64,000 nt of DNA, from assembly GCA_029718625.1 (NCBI GenBank), contig CM056395.1:18688309-18752308 (forward strand), in the 5' to 3' direction. The position numbers were made by a program, and so were the translations under genes. This stretch comes from Synaphobranchus kaupii. Its lineage: Eukaryota; Chordata; Actinopteri; Anguilliformes; Synaphobranchidae. How positions within the stretch are numbered: the first letter of the stretch is position 1; each line of letters begins with the position of its first letter. The notes beneath the pieces were generated by a model. The model saw only the letters and a list, made by a program, of their open reading frames with translations, made no database searches and was not told the origin of the DNA. Shown one piece after another: positions 22,640 to 36,300 of this stretch.

Positions 22640-24420
22640 ATGAATTCATTCATGCATATTCACATAACGTTACTGAAACAATGATAGCTGCCAAGACACA
22701 GCATACAACATTTGAAGTACTTTGGTCATTTAGTTATAGAGTTATGGGCAATTTCACATTTTCGCCTGCAATAGTGGCACCTATTGACGAAGCAAAAATA
22801 TTTTTACAGTCAGCCTTGGATTGACATGCCAAACATAAATATGAAGTTTCATGATGAACAGACATTGCGTTCAAAAGTTATTAGCATTTTTGTGATAAGC
22901 CACACCTACATAGATGTTCATTGGCTTTTTATTCATCCATCTTTTAACATATCAAAATGCTGTATATAACTTGCTCTAAGGAGTGTCCACCAAAGTTTGT
23001 GCAATCGGTCAGTTTTAGCATTTTAAGTGTTTTACATAAAATGCTAATTAGCGGAAAATCCAATATGGTGCACTTCATGGGTGCTTCAGGCAAATTTGTT
23101 CATCATGAGCAGAGGGACCTGTCCACCAAATCTTGTGACGCTAGGCCAAACAGGGCGTCGGCAGTGGGCGTGTAAATGTCAAAATATTGTCACGTGTGCC
23201 ACAGCGCCACCAAGAGGCATATCACCACCAAATTTGGTGAGGGCTTGTCGGATGATACCTTCTAACTCTGTGCTAAGTTTCATATGAATCAGCCAAGCGG
23301 TTAAGGAAAAACACAAAAAAGTAATAGATGAGTAAATTTAAAACAAAATGGCGGCCAATTCAAGATGGTGCCAACACATGTAGGACATATCTATGTTCCA
23401 AATCAGGGCTTTTGTCAGTGTAGCAAGTTTGAAATCTCTGCAAAGGAAAAGTAATTTTTAGTGAATTCTAAAAATTCAGCGCCACCAGGTGTTCAATCTC
23501 TGTCACAATTTAAAGCATCCAAGCGTTCAGCAATCCCAACAAGCCTACCAAGTTTGGTGATTCTACGCCAAACCAGCTCACAGGAATGTTTACCAGGTTT
23601 CATGTAAATTGGTCAAATTTTGTAGGAGGAGTAGCATTTTAAGTGTTTTACAAGAAATGCTAATTAGCGGAAAATCCAATACAATGTCTTGATGGTTCCT
23701 TGAGGCAAATTTGTTCAGTATGAGCAGAAGGACCTCTATACCACATTTTGTGACTCTAGATAAAACAGGGCGTATGCAGTGGGCGTGTCAATGATTTTTA
23801 GTGAATTTTTAAATATTGTCTTATATTTGGATCTATATAGTGCCACCACATGGCTCGATTGGGTTGAAACTGGAGAGGTCAGGTCCTTATATGACTCTTA
23901 ATAAACCTAGCAGGTTTCATAACTTTCTGTCAAATGGTTTTGGAATTATTAGCATTTTTGTGACAAGCCACGCCCACTGAAAATTAATTGGCTCGTCATT
24001 CGGCCATCTTGTAAAATATCAAAATTCTGTATACAAATTTTATGAAGCATGTTCTAAGCGGTTGTTGTACCTGGTTTCATGTAAATTGGGCAAATTTTGT
24101 AGGAGGAGTAGCATTTTAAGCGTTTTACAAAAAATGCTAATTAGCAAAAAATCCAATATGGCGGACTTTATGGGTCCTTGAGGCAAATTTGTTCAGAATG
24201 AGCAAAGGGACCTGTATACAAAATTTTGTGACTCTAGGTGAAACGGGGCATCAGCAGTGGGTGTGTCAATGTCAAACTTTGTCACGTGCACTACAGCGCC
24301 ACCAGGTGTTCAATCTACGTCATAATATAGAGGATCCAAGAGTTTGGGAATCCCAACAAGCGTGCCAAGTTTGGTGATTCTAGGACAAACCAGCCCATGG
24401 GAATTTTAGGTGAAAGCTGA
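22640..24420 (+). repeat. Unknown repeat built of about three related modules
   Basis: The same ordered text appears near 23018-23210, 23632-23800 and 24105-24300: agcattttaagtgttttaca, aatgctaattagcggaaaat, ccttgaggcaaatttgttca, gagcagagggacctgt and gcagtgggcgtgt. Between them come shared phrases such as cagcgccaccaggtgttcaa, aagtttggtgattctag and ggtttcatgtaaattgg. It resembles long untranslated fish repeats with internally repeated modules. No open frame spans it and no ends could be fixed. Confidence 0.7.
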
Positions 24421-24472
24421 GAAAAAATTTTTTTTAAAATTTAAAAAAAGAATCTGAACAGATACAATAGGG

Positions 24473-25198
24473 CAGTGGTCCTCAACCCTGGTCCCACTGT
24501 GTATGCTGGTTTTCGTTCCAACCACAATTGCAATACCAGAATTTTAACAAGCTGTTATTTTTTCTTAATTAGGTGTTTTAATTGTATAGAGAGAACACTT
24601 TAAACTCTTTACTCTCTTAAGCCAGGTTATGTTAGCAATAGCTATGCATGCTTTGAAGAAAAAAAAGTCCCATGTTCATTATGCTCATTGTGTTATATTG
24701 CAAACAATTACAAAGAAGAGGTAAGAACTCAGGTGAATAGGCTCCTAATTAGGTAATTGAACACAAGTTTAAGTTCCTTCATAATTTTTTCCTTAAACTT
24801 GTTAACACAATGCAGGTTTGGCTCGTTATCATTTGCTTTGTCTTTGAATTCTTCATTATTTACCAAACGGTTAGTTTTAGTGGCCATGTGTCCACAATTT
24901 CACCAATTATGAGCCAATTTATTCACCTCAGTCTTTAATTTGATCAGTTAAAACATTTTGTACCTCCCTTTAATTGTTTACAATACAGCACAATGTCAAT
25001 ATTGGACTTTTATTCTTCATGGCATGCATAGCTATTACTAACATAATGTGTCTTAAGAATGTAAATAATCCCTCTAAACATTAAAAACACCTAATTAAGA
25101 AAAATTAACAGCTTGTTAAAATTAAAGTATTGCAATTGTGGTTGGAACGAAAACCAGCATACACAGGGGGTCCCCAGGACCAGAGTTGAGGACCACTG
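24473..25198. mobile_element. Foldback hAT-like transposon with perfect 8-bp target duplication
   Basis: The ends are cagtggtcctcaaccctggt and, inverted, accagagttgaggaccactg. Flanking 8-mers are identical: caataggg at 24465-24472 and 25199-25206. The inverted similarity is not limited to the ends: the arms (about 24473-24730 and 24930-25198) mirror each other through gtatgctggttttcgttcca, taacaagctgtta, ctatgcatgc and gcaaacaatta, so most of the 726-bp element can fold on itself. No transposase. 'CAGTGGT.CTCAACC' ends and 8-bp duplications are typical of hAT elements. Confidence 0.92.
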
Positions 25199-25206
25199 CA
25201 ATAGGG

Positions 25207-26202
25207 TACCAGCAGCTACGCTGTTCGGTCCCCTAAAAAAGCTACAAATCTGGGGTAGAGACTACTAAAGGGTAATACCTGTCACTTAGCACAAGAGGGC
25301 ACTATCTATCTATCTATCTGCAACATTGTAAAATGTACCGGGTGGGTACTATGTACTCTAAAAAGGACACCGTATTCCACTGATCGACCGATGCTTCAGG
25401 GAGTAAATGTAGATAGATGGAGCAACCAGTAGATACTTCAGTTAACAGTAACAAATTCATTTCTTTCCATTTTTCTAAAATTGTTTGAGCAACTGGTCTG
25501 GCAAAGCACTGATACATATTTCATGAACAAGTAACACAATTACTATGCGAACAACACATCCCAGTACTGAAAATGGCCACAGAGCTTTACTGACATCAGT
25601 GTATTGTGATAACACAGCTGGCAGTTGATGCTTGCCATGTTGATTGTTGTTGCATTTGTGTTGAAGTTTGAGGTTTATTTTACGATACATTGAAAAGGCA
25701 ACATTCATCTGACATCTTGCCATCCTGAATAATGCTGTCTTCATCATCATCAGTCTATTGGCAGTCCACTTGACAGCACATAAGAATTTTATCATGTAAT
25801 TTATTGTTTTATTCATTATGTAAGAGAGAATGCTTGTGGTGTTTCTAAAAAATGAGCAGATACGTTAGTCGCATTGGAGCTAACCCTCCACAGTCGATAA
25901 GCAGCAGATGAGACCAGTTAAAAGAACAAAAGATATTTCATGAACATTTTTGGGACATTCTATTTCAAATGTCCTTTGGCTGGGAGATTGCTTTATGACG
26001 AGAAAGCTCCAAAACAATTTTAGAACATATTTATTGAAAAGGTTCAGCCAAAGTCAGTGAAAAAGTTTCCAGGCATGGTACATACTAGCAAATGGCCCTG
26101 AGGGTAATCATTTTGTCCCAAAAAAACATCATGGATTAGTGTTGAATATATTTCAAGAAGAGATTATTAATATTATTGATTAATGACATATTTGCTTTTC
26201 AG
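25207..26202. other. Upstream region of the mucin gene; no gene seen
   Basis: It holds a short (TATC)n stretch near 25303-25319 and otherwise A+T-rich DNA. I cannot point to a convincing TATA box or initiator for the gene that begins downstream. 5' regulatory sequence may be here or farther upstream if a 5' exon exists. Confidence 0.45.
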
Positions 26203-26228
26203 ATTTTGAAGAGCAAGTAAACGTGAAA

Positions 26229-26262
26229 ATGAAGTTGAGACACCCATTGTTGTGTCTAATCG
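26229..26262 (+). CDS. Mucin-like gene, candidate first coding exon (signal peptide)
   Basis: The ATG at 26229 has A at -3 and opens MKLRHPLLCLI plus one base, ending at a consensus donor CG|GTAAGC (26263). The phase is 1. Joined to the acceptor at 27344 the next codons read A-A-T-T-I-F-M-T-E-A-T-T-T in the frame of the giant PTS exon. A basic start (MKLRH) followed by a hydrophobic run (PLLCLIAATTIF) fits a short secretory signal peptide, as expected for a mucin. The h-region is short, so the call is moderate. The exon could begin at 26203, after the strong acceptor tttgcttttcag, with upstream exons supplying 5' UTR or more protein. The frame is open back to 26203. Confidence 0.5.
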
Positions 26263-27343
26263 GTAAGCATTTTAATGAAATCACACAACATGCTTACTGC
26301 CTGAGAGAAGTTGGCATCACACTGAAAAAACAAATAATTAATGATTCTACAATAAATCAAGACAGAACATTGCCTCACTGAAAGAACATTATTTGTAAAA
26401 ATTATTATTTTAAACGTTCATTGCCATGGAAAAGACCATGCCAGTTGGCCCATCCTTGTCTGGAAAAGGTCAATAAGTAATGTCTTTTGATTTATTAGTT
26501 CATAAATTATACCAAAGGAAGTTGAAGTTCCTTCCTCCAGCAGAAATGTCTGCTGGAGGAAGGAAAATATCAATGCATGTTCAACTATATGATTGTTGCA
26601 AGAGGACTGAACTGTTTAAAAAAGAATCAGTGCTAATTATCTTAACTACAAATACAAATGTATTATTTTCTAAAATCCAAATTTAAAATACTTATCTGAA
26701 AACTACCACAGATTTCAATGTTAATCCGATCACAACTGCAGCCTTCACATCTAAGAAACCTCAGTACCACTGCAGTTCAAATCACAAATGTTGTCCCCAC
26801 TTAGGCTCCAAATAAAAATCAAGGCAAAATAGCACACCATACAATCATTGCACTGTTTTCCCAATTTAGATTCCACAAGACTGCACGTGCAGGTACTACA
26901 ACTTATTTCTTCAATTAAGCACAATCAAATCTGCTTTACAAACAACATTAGATTTAAATGGTATTTCCACTGCGAGTCAGAATTTGGCATTAGTATAACC
27001 TCAGAAGAACTGGTGTGACCTGTGTTCCATGTGTCAAATTATTCCATTATGTTGAATATATAGTATATTGACTATATATATTATATTGAAATTATTCCAA
27101 TATTGTTTTCAATCATTCCTTGAAAATCCCAAAATTGTGTATCACATGATATTACTGACAGACATCAACAGGCAACATCAACAGTGTAACTCTGTCTACC
27201 AGACAAAGTAAAAATATTGCTGTTGAAACTACTGCTCTAAAAGTAATACAGCTAGATACAGGTTAATATCCAGATACAGGAACACTGATATTACAGTGAC
27301 TTTTATAGCTTCTGCAGATCAATAAGCATTACTTACATTCCAG
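26263..27343 (+). other. Intron 1 of the mucin-like gene (predicted)
   Basis: The predicted donor is GTAAGC at 26263 and the predicted acceptor is ttacattccag ending at 27343. A weaker acceptor (ttctgcag, ending 27317) would bring in an immediate in-frame TAA, so it is excluded. The intron holds a perfect hairpin at 26528-26565 and otherwise A+T-rich sequence. Confidence 0.5.
26528..26565. repeat. Perfect hairpin, 17-bp stem and 4-nt loop
   Basis: Arm ttccttcctccagcaga (26528-26544), loop aatg, arm tctgctggaggaaggaa (26549-26565). The arms are exact reverse complements. It lies about 265 bp into the predicted first intron. Confidence 0.95.
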
Positions 27344-30300
27344 CTGCAACTACAATCTTCATGACTGAAGCAACCACAACAGCTGTCCCCACAACTATAT
27401 CAGCTCCAACCACAACCGCTGCCCCCCCAATTACATCAACTCCAACCACAACAGCTGCCCCCACAACTACTTCAGTTCCCACTACAACTGCAGCCCCAAC
27501 TACAACTGCAGTTCCCACAACAATTGCAGCTGCCACAATAACTGCAGCTCCCACAAAAACTGCAGCCCCCACAACAACTGCAGCCCCCCCTAGAACTGCA
27601 GCGCCCACAACTGCAGCTGTCACTACAACTGCAACGCCCACAACAACTGCAGCCCCAACTACAGTTCCAACAACTGTAGCCTCGACTACAACTGCAGCCC
27701 CCACTACAACTGCAGCCCCCACTACAACTGCAGCCCCGACTACAACAGCAGCCCCCACTACAACTGCAGCCCAGACTACAACTGCAGCCCCCACAACAAC
27801 ACCAGCCACCACTACAACAGCAGCCACCACTACAACTGCAGCCCCAACTACAACTCCAGCCCCCACTACAACAGCAGCCCCCACTACAACAGCAGCCCCC
27901 ACTACAACTGCAGCCCCTACTACAACAGCAGCCCACACTACAACTGCAGCCACCACTACAACAGCAGCCCCCACTACTGCAGCCCCCACTACAACTGCAG
28001 CCCCCACTACAACAGAAGCACCCACTACAACTGCAGCCCCCACTACAACAGCAGCCCCCACTACAACAGCAGCCCCCACTACTGCAGCCCCCACTACAAC
28101 TGCAGCCCCCACTACAACAGAAGCACCCACTACAACTGCAGCCCCCACTACAACTGCAGCCCCCACTACAACAGCAGCCCCCACTACTGCAGCCCCCACT
28201 ACAACTGCAGCCCCCACTACAACAGAAGCACCCACTACAACTGCAGCCCCCACTACAACAGCAGACCCCACTACAACAGCAGCCCCCACTACAACAGCAG
28301 CCCCCACTACAACTGCAGCCCCCACTACAACTGCAGCCCCCACTACAACTGCAGACCCCACTACAACAGCAGACCCCACTACAACAGCAGCCCCCACTAC
28401 ATCTGCAGCCCTCACTACGACTGCAGCCCCCACTACAACAGCAGCCCCCACTACTGCAGCCCCCACTACAACTGCAGCCCCCACTACAACAGAAGCACCC
28501 ACTACAACTGCAACCCCCACTACAACAGCAGCCCCCACTACAACTGCAGCCCTCACTACAACAGCAGCCCGCACTACAACTGCAGCCCCCACTACAACAG
28601 CAGCCTCCACTACAACTGCAACCCCCACTACAACAGAAGCACCCACTACAACTGCAGCCCCCACTACAACAGAAGCACCCACTACAACAGCAGACCCCAC
28701 TACAACAGCAGCCCCCACTACAACAGCAGCCCCCACTACAACTGCAGCCCCCACTACAACTGCAGACCCCACTACAACAGCAGCCCCCACTACAACAGCA
28801 GCCCCCACTACATCTGCAGCCCTCACTACGACTGCAGCCCCCACTACAACAGCAGCCCCCACTACTGCAGCCCCCACTACAACTGCAGCCCCCACTACAA
28901 CAGAAGCACCCACTACAACTGCAGCCCCCACTACAACAGCAGCCCCCACTACAACTGCAGCCCTCACTACAACAGCAGCCCGCACTACAACAGCAGCCCC
29001 CACTACAACTACAGCCCCCACTACAACAGGAGCACACACTACAACTGCAGCCCCCACTACGACAGCATCCCGCACTACAACTGCAGCTGCCACTACAACT
29101 GCAGCCCCCACTACAACTGCAGCCCTCACTACAACAGCAGCCCACACTACAACAGCAGCCCCCACTACAACAGCAGGCCCCACCACAACAGCAGTACCCA
29201 TTACCACTGCAGCCCCGACTACAACTGCAGCCCCCACTACAACAGCAGCCCCCACTACAACTGCAGCCCTCACTACAACAGCAGCCCGCACTACAACAGC
29301 AGCACCCATTACAACTGCAGACCCCACTACAACAGCAGCCCCGACTACAACTGCTGCGTCCACTACAACAGAAGCACCCACTACAACTGCAGCCCCCACT
29401 ACAACAGCAGACCCCACTACAACTGCAGCCCCCACTACAACAGCAGACCCCACTACAACAGCAGACGCCACTACAACTGCAGCCCCCACTACAACTGCAG
29501 CCCCCACTACAACAGCAGACCCCACTACAACTGCAGCCCCCACTACAACAGCAGCCCCCACTACAACTGCAGCCCCCACTACAACAGCAGACCCCACTAC
29601 AACAGCAGACCCCACTACAACTGCAGCCCCCACTACAACTGCAGCCCCCACTACAACTGCAGCCCCCACTACAACAGCAGACCCCACTACAACAGCAGAC
29701 CCCACTACAACTGCAGCCCCCACTACAACTGCAGCCCCCACTACAACAGCAGACCCCACTACAACTGCAGCCCCCACTACAACAGCAGCCCCCACTACAA
29801 CAGCAGCCCCCACTACAACAGAAGCACCCACTACAACAGCAGCCTCCACTACAACTGCAACCCCCACTACAACAGAAGCACCCACAACAACTGTAGCCCC
29901 CACTACAACTGCAGCCACTATAACAACTGCAGCCCCCACTACAACAGAAGCACCCACTACGACTGCAGCCCCCACTACAACAGCAGCCCCCATTACAACT
30001 GCAGCCCCCACTACAACTGTAGCCCAGAGTACAACTGCAGCCCCCACTACAACAGCAGCCCGCACTACAACTGCAGCCCCCACTACAACAGCAGCCCCCA
30101 CTACAACAGCAGCCCCCACAACAACTGCAGCCCCCACTACAACAGAAGCACCCACTACAACTGCAGCCCCCACTACAACAGCAGCCTCCACTACAACTGC
30201 AACCCCCACTACATCAGCAGCCCCCACTACAACTGCAGCCCTCACTACAACAGCCGCCCCCACTACAACTGCAGCCCCCACTACAACAGCAGCCCCCAGT

Positions 30301-33300
30301 ACAACTGCAGCCCCCACCACAACAGCAGCACCCATTACCACTGCAGCCCCGACTACAACTGCAGCCCCCACTACAACAGCAGCCCCCACTACAACTGCAG
30401 GCCCCACTACAACAGCAGCACCCACTACAACTGCAGCCCCCACTACAACAGAAGCACCCACTACAACAGCAGCCCCCACTACAACAGCAGCCCACACTAC
30501 AACTGCAGCCCCCACTACAACAGCAGCCCCCACTACAACAGCAGCCTCCACTACAACTGCAGCCCCCACTACAACAGAAGCACCCACTACAACTGCAGCC
30601 CCCACTACAACAGCAGCCCCCACAACAACTGTAGCCCCCACTACAACAGCAGCCCCCACTACAACTGCTGCCACCATAACAACTGCAGCCCCCACTACAA
30701 CAGAAGCGCCCACTACAACTGCAGCCCCCACTACAACAGCAGCCCCCACTACAACTGTAGCCCCCACTACAACTGCAGCCCCCACAACAACTGCAGCCCC
30801 AACTACAACAGCATCCCCCACTACAACTGCAGCCCCCACTACAACTGCAGCCCCCACTACAACTGTAGCCCTCAGTACAACGGCAGCCCGCACTACAACT
30901 GCAGCCCCCACTGCAACAGCAGCAAACACTACAACTGCAGCCCCCACTACAACAGCAATACCCATTACCACTGCAGCCCCGACTACAACTGCAGCCCCCA
31001 CTACAACAGCAGCCCCCACTACAACTGCAGCCCTCACTACAACAGCAGCCCGCACTACAACAGCAGCACCCATTACAACTGCAGACCCCACTACAACAGC
31101 AGCCCCGACTACAACTGCTGCGTCCACTACAACAGAAGCACCCACTACAACTGCAGCCCCCACTACAACAGCAGACCCCACTACAACTGCAGCCCCCACT
31201 ACAACAGCAGACCCCACTACAACAGCAGACGCCACTACAACTGCAGCCCCCACTACAACTGCAGCCCCCACTACAACAGCAGACCCCACTACAACTGCAG
31301 CCCCCACTACAACAGCAGCCCCCACTACAACTGCAGCCCCCACTACAACAGCAGACCCCACTACAACAGCAGACCCCACTACAACTGCAGCCCCCACTAC
31401 AACTGCAGCCCCCACTACAACTGCAGCCCCCACTACAACAGCAGACCCCACTACAACAGCAGACCCCACTACAACTGCAGCCCCCACTACAACTGCAGCC
31501 CCCACTACAACAGCAGACCCCACTACAACTGCAGCCCCCACTACAACAGCAGCCCCCACTACAACAGCAGCCCCCACAACAACTGCAGCCCCCACTACAA
31601 CTGCAACCCCCACTACAACAGAAGCACCCACAACAACTGTAGCCCCCACTACAACTGCAGCCACTATAACAACTGCAGCCCCCACTACAACAGAAGCACC
31701 CACTACGACTGCAGCCCCCACTACAACAGCAGCCCCCATTACAACTGCAGCCCCCACTACAACTGTAGCCCAGAGTACAACTGCAGCCCCCACTACAACA
31801 GCAGCCCGCACTACAACTGCAGCCCCCACTACAACAGCAGCCCCCACTACAACAGCAGCCCCCACAACAACTGCAGCCCCCACTACAACAGAAGCACCCA
31901 CTACAACTGCAGCCCCCACTACAACAGCAGCATCCACTACAACTGCAACCCCCACTACATCAGCAGCCCCCACTACAACTGCAGCCCTCACTACAACAGC
32001 AGCCCCCACTACAACTGCAGCCCCCACTACAACAGCAGCCCCCAGTACAACTGCAGCCCCCACCACAACAGCAGCACCCATTACCACTGCAGCCTCGACT
32101 ACAACTGCAGCCCCCACTACAACAGCAGCCCCCACTACAACTGCAGGCCCCACTACAACAGCAGCACCCACTACAACTGCAGCCCCCACTACAACAGAAG
32201 CACCTACTACAACAGCAGCCCCCACTACAACAGCAGCCCACACTACAACTGCAGCCCCCACTACAACAGCAGCCCCCACTACAACAGCAGCCTCCACTAC
32301 AACTGCAGCCCCCACTACAACAGAAGCACCCACTACAACTGCAGCCCCCACTACAACAGCAGCCCCCACAACAACTGTAGCCCCCACTACAACAGCAGCC
32401 CCCACTACAACTGCTGCCACCATAACAACTGCAGCCCCCACTACAACAGAAGCGCCCACTACAACTGCAGCCCCCACTACAACAGCAGCCCCCACTACAA
32501 CTGTAGCCCCCACTACAAATGCAGCCCCCACAACAACTGCAGCCCCAACTACAACAGCATCCCCCACTACAACTGCAGCCCCCACTACAACTGCAGCCCC
32601 CACTACAACTGTAGCCCTCAGTACAACGGCAGCCCGCACTACAACTGCAGCCCCCACTGCAACAGCAGCAAACACTACAACTGCAGCCCCCACTACAACT
32701 GCAGCCCCCACTACAACTGTAGCCCTCAGTACAACAGCAGCCCGCACTACAACGGCAGCCCCCACTACAACTGCAGCCGCCACTACAACTGCAGCCCCCA
32801 TTACAACAGCAGCCCCCACTACAACAGCAGCACACACTAAAACTGCAGCCCCCACTACAACTGCAGCCCCCACTACAACTGCAGCCCCCACTACAACTGT
32901 AGCCCTCAGTACAACAGCAGCCCGCACTACAACGGCAGCCCCCACTACAACTGCAGCCGCCACTACAACTGCAGCCCCCACTACAACAGCAGCCCCCACT
33001 ACAACAGCAGCCCCGACTACAACTGCAGCCCCCACTACAACAGTAGCACCCACTACAACTGCAGCCCCCACTACAACAGCAGACCCCACTACAACTGCAG
33101 CCCCCACTACAACAGCAGCCCCCACTACAACAGCAGCCCCCACAACAACTGCAGCCCCCACTACAACAGAAGCACCCACTACAACAGCAGCCTCCACTAC
33201 AACTGCAACCCCCACTACAACAGAAGCACCCACAACAACTGTAGCCCCCACTACAACTGCAGCCACTATAACAACTGCAGCCCCCACTACAACAGAAGCA

Positions 33301-36300
33301 CCCACTACGACTGCAGCCCCCACTACAACAGCAGCCCCCATTACAACTGCAGCCCCCACTACAACTGTAGCCCAGAGTACAACTGCAGCCCCCACTACAA
33401 CAGCAGCCCGCACTACAACTGCAGCCCCCACTACAACAGCAGCCCCCACTACAACAGCAGCCCCCACAACAACTGCAGCCCCCACTACAACAGAAGCACC
33501 CACTACAACTGCAGCCCCCACTACAACAGCAGCATCCACTACGACTGCAGCCCCCACTACAACAGCAGCCCCCATTACAACTGCAGCCCCCACTACAACT
33601 GTAGCCCAGAGTACAACTGCAGCCCCCACTACAACAGCAGCCCGCACTACAACTGCAGCCCCCACTACAACAGCAGCCCCCACTACAACAGCAGCCCCCA
33701 CAACAACTGCAGCCCCCACTACAACAGAAGCACCCACTACAACTGCAGCCCCCACTACAACAGCAGCATCCACTACAACTGCAACCCCCACTACATCAGC
33801 AGCCCCCACTACAACTGCAGCCCTCACTACAACAGCAGCCCCCACTACAACTGCAGCCCCCACTACAACAGCAGCCCCCAGTACAACTGCAGCCCCCACC
33901 ACAACAGCAGCACCCATTACCACTGCAGCCTCGACTACAACTGCAGCCCCCACTACAACAGCAGCCCCCACTACAACTGCAGGCCCCACTACAACAGCAG
34001 CACCCACTACAACTGCAGCCCCCACTACAACAGAAGCACCCACTACAACAGCAGCCCCCACTACAACAGCAGCCCACACTACAACTGCAGCCCCCACTAC
34101 AACAGCAGCCCCCACTACAACAGCAGCCTCCACTACAACTGCAGCCCCCACTACAACAGAAGCACCCACTACAACTGCAGCCCCCACTACAACAGCAGCC
34201 CCCACAACAACTGTAGCCCCCACTACAACAGCAGCCCCCACTACAACTGCTGCCACCATAACAACTGCAGCCCCCACTACAACAGAAGCGCCCACTACAA
34301 CTGCAGCCCCCACTACAACAGCAGCCCCCACTACAACTGTAGCCCCCACTACAAATGCAGCCCCCACAACAACTGCAGCCCCAACTACAACAGCATCCCC
34401 CACTACAACTGCAGCCCCCACTACAACTGCAGCCCCCACTACAACTGTAGCCCTCAGTACAACGGCAGCCCGCACTACAACTGCAGCCCCCACTGCAACA
34501 GCAGCAAACACTACAACTGCAGCCCCCACTACAACTGCAGCCCCCACTACAACTGTAGCCCTCAGTACAACAGCAGCCCGCACTACAACGGCAGCCCCCA
34601 CTACAACTGCAGCCGCCACTACAACTGCAGCCCCCATTACAACAGCAGCCCCCACTACAACAGCAGCACACACTAAAACTGCAGCCCCCACTACAACTGC
34701 AGCCCCCACTACAACTGCAGCCCCCACTACAACTGCAGCCCCCACTACAACTGTAGCCCTCAGTACAACAGCAGCCCGCACTACAACGGCAGCCCCCACT
34801 ACAACTGCAGCCGCCACTACAACAGCAGCATCCACTACAACTGCAACCCCCACTACATCAGCAGCCCCCACTACAACTGCAGCCCTCACTACAACAGCAG
34901 CCCCCACTACAACTGCAGCCCCCACTACAACAGCAGCCCCCAGTACAACTGCAGCCCCCACCACAACAGCAGCACCCATTACCACTGCAGCCTCGACTAC
35001 AACTGCAGCCCCCACTACAACAGCAGCCCCCACTACAACTGCAGGCCCCACTACAACAGCAGCACCCACTACAACTGCAGCCCCCACTACAACAGAAGCA
35101 CCCACTACAACAGCAGCCCCCACTACAACAGCAGCCCACACTACAACTGCAGCCCCCACTACAACAGCAGCCCCCACTACAACAGCAGCCTCCACTACAA
35201 CTGCAGCCCCCACTACAACAGAAGCACCCACTACAACTGCAGCCCCCACTACAACAGCAGCCCCCACAACAACTGTAGCCCCCACTACAACAGCAGCCCC
35301 CACTACAACTGCTGCCACCATAACAACTGCAGCCCCAACTACAACAGCATCCCCCACTACAACTGCAGCCCCCACTACAACTGCAGCCCCCACTACAACT
35401 GTAGCCCTCAGTACAACGGCAGCCCGCACTACAACTGCAGCCCCCACTGCAACAGCAGCAAACACTACAACTGCAGCCCCCACTACAACTGCAGCCCCCA
35501 CTACAACTGTAGCCCTCAGTACAACAGCAGCCCGCACTACAACGGCAGCCCCCACTACAACTGCAGCCGCCACTACAACTGCAGCCCCCATTACAACAGC
35601 AGCCCCCACTACAACAGCAGCACACACTAAAACTGCAGCCCCCACTACAACTGCAGCCCCCACTACAACTGCAGCCCCCACTACAACTGTAGCCCTCAGT
35701 ACAACAGCAGCCCGCACTACAACGGCAGCCCCCACTACAACTGCAGCCGCCACTACAACTGCAGCCCCCACTACAACAGCAGCCCCCACTACAACAGCAG
35801 CCCCGACTACAACTGCAGCCCCCACTACAACAGTAGCACCCACTACAACTGCAGCCCCCACTACAACAGCAGCACACACTACAACTGCAGCCCCCACTAC
35901 GACTGCAGCCCCCACTACAACAGCAGCCCCCAATACTGCAGCCCCCACTACAACTGCAGCCCCCACTACAACTGCAGCCCCCACTACAACTGCAGCCCTC
36001 ACTACAACAGCAGCCCGCACTACAACAGCAGCCCCCACTACAACTGCAGCCCCCACTACAACAGCAGCCCCCTCTACAACAGCAGCCCTCATTACAACTA
36101 CAGCCCCCACCACAACAGCAGCACCCATTACCACTGCAGCCCCCACTACAACTGCAACCCCCACTACAACTGCAGCCCTCACTACAACAGCAGCCCGCAC
36201 TACAACAGCAGCCCCCACTACAACAGCAGCCCCCACTACAACTGCAGCCCCCACTACAACTGCAGCCGCCACTACAACTGCAACCCCCACTACAACTGCA

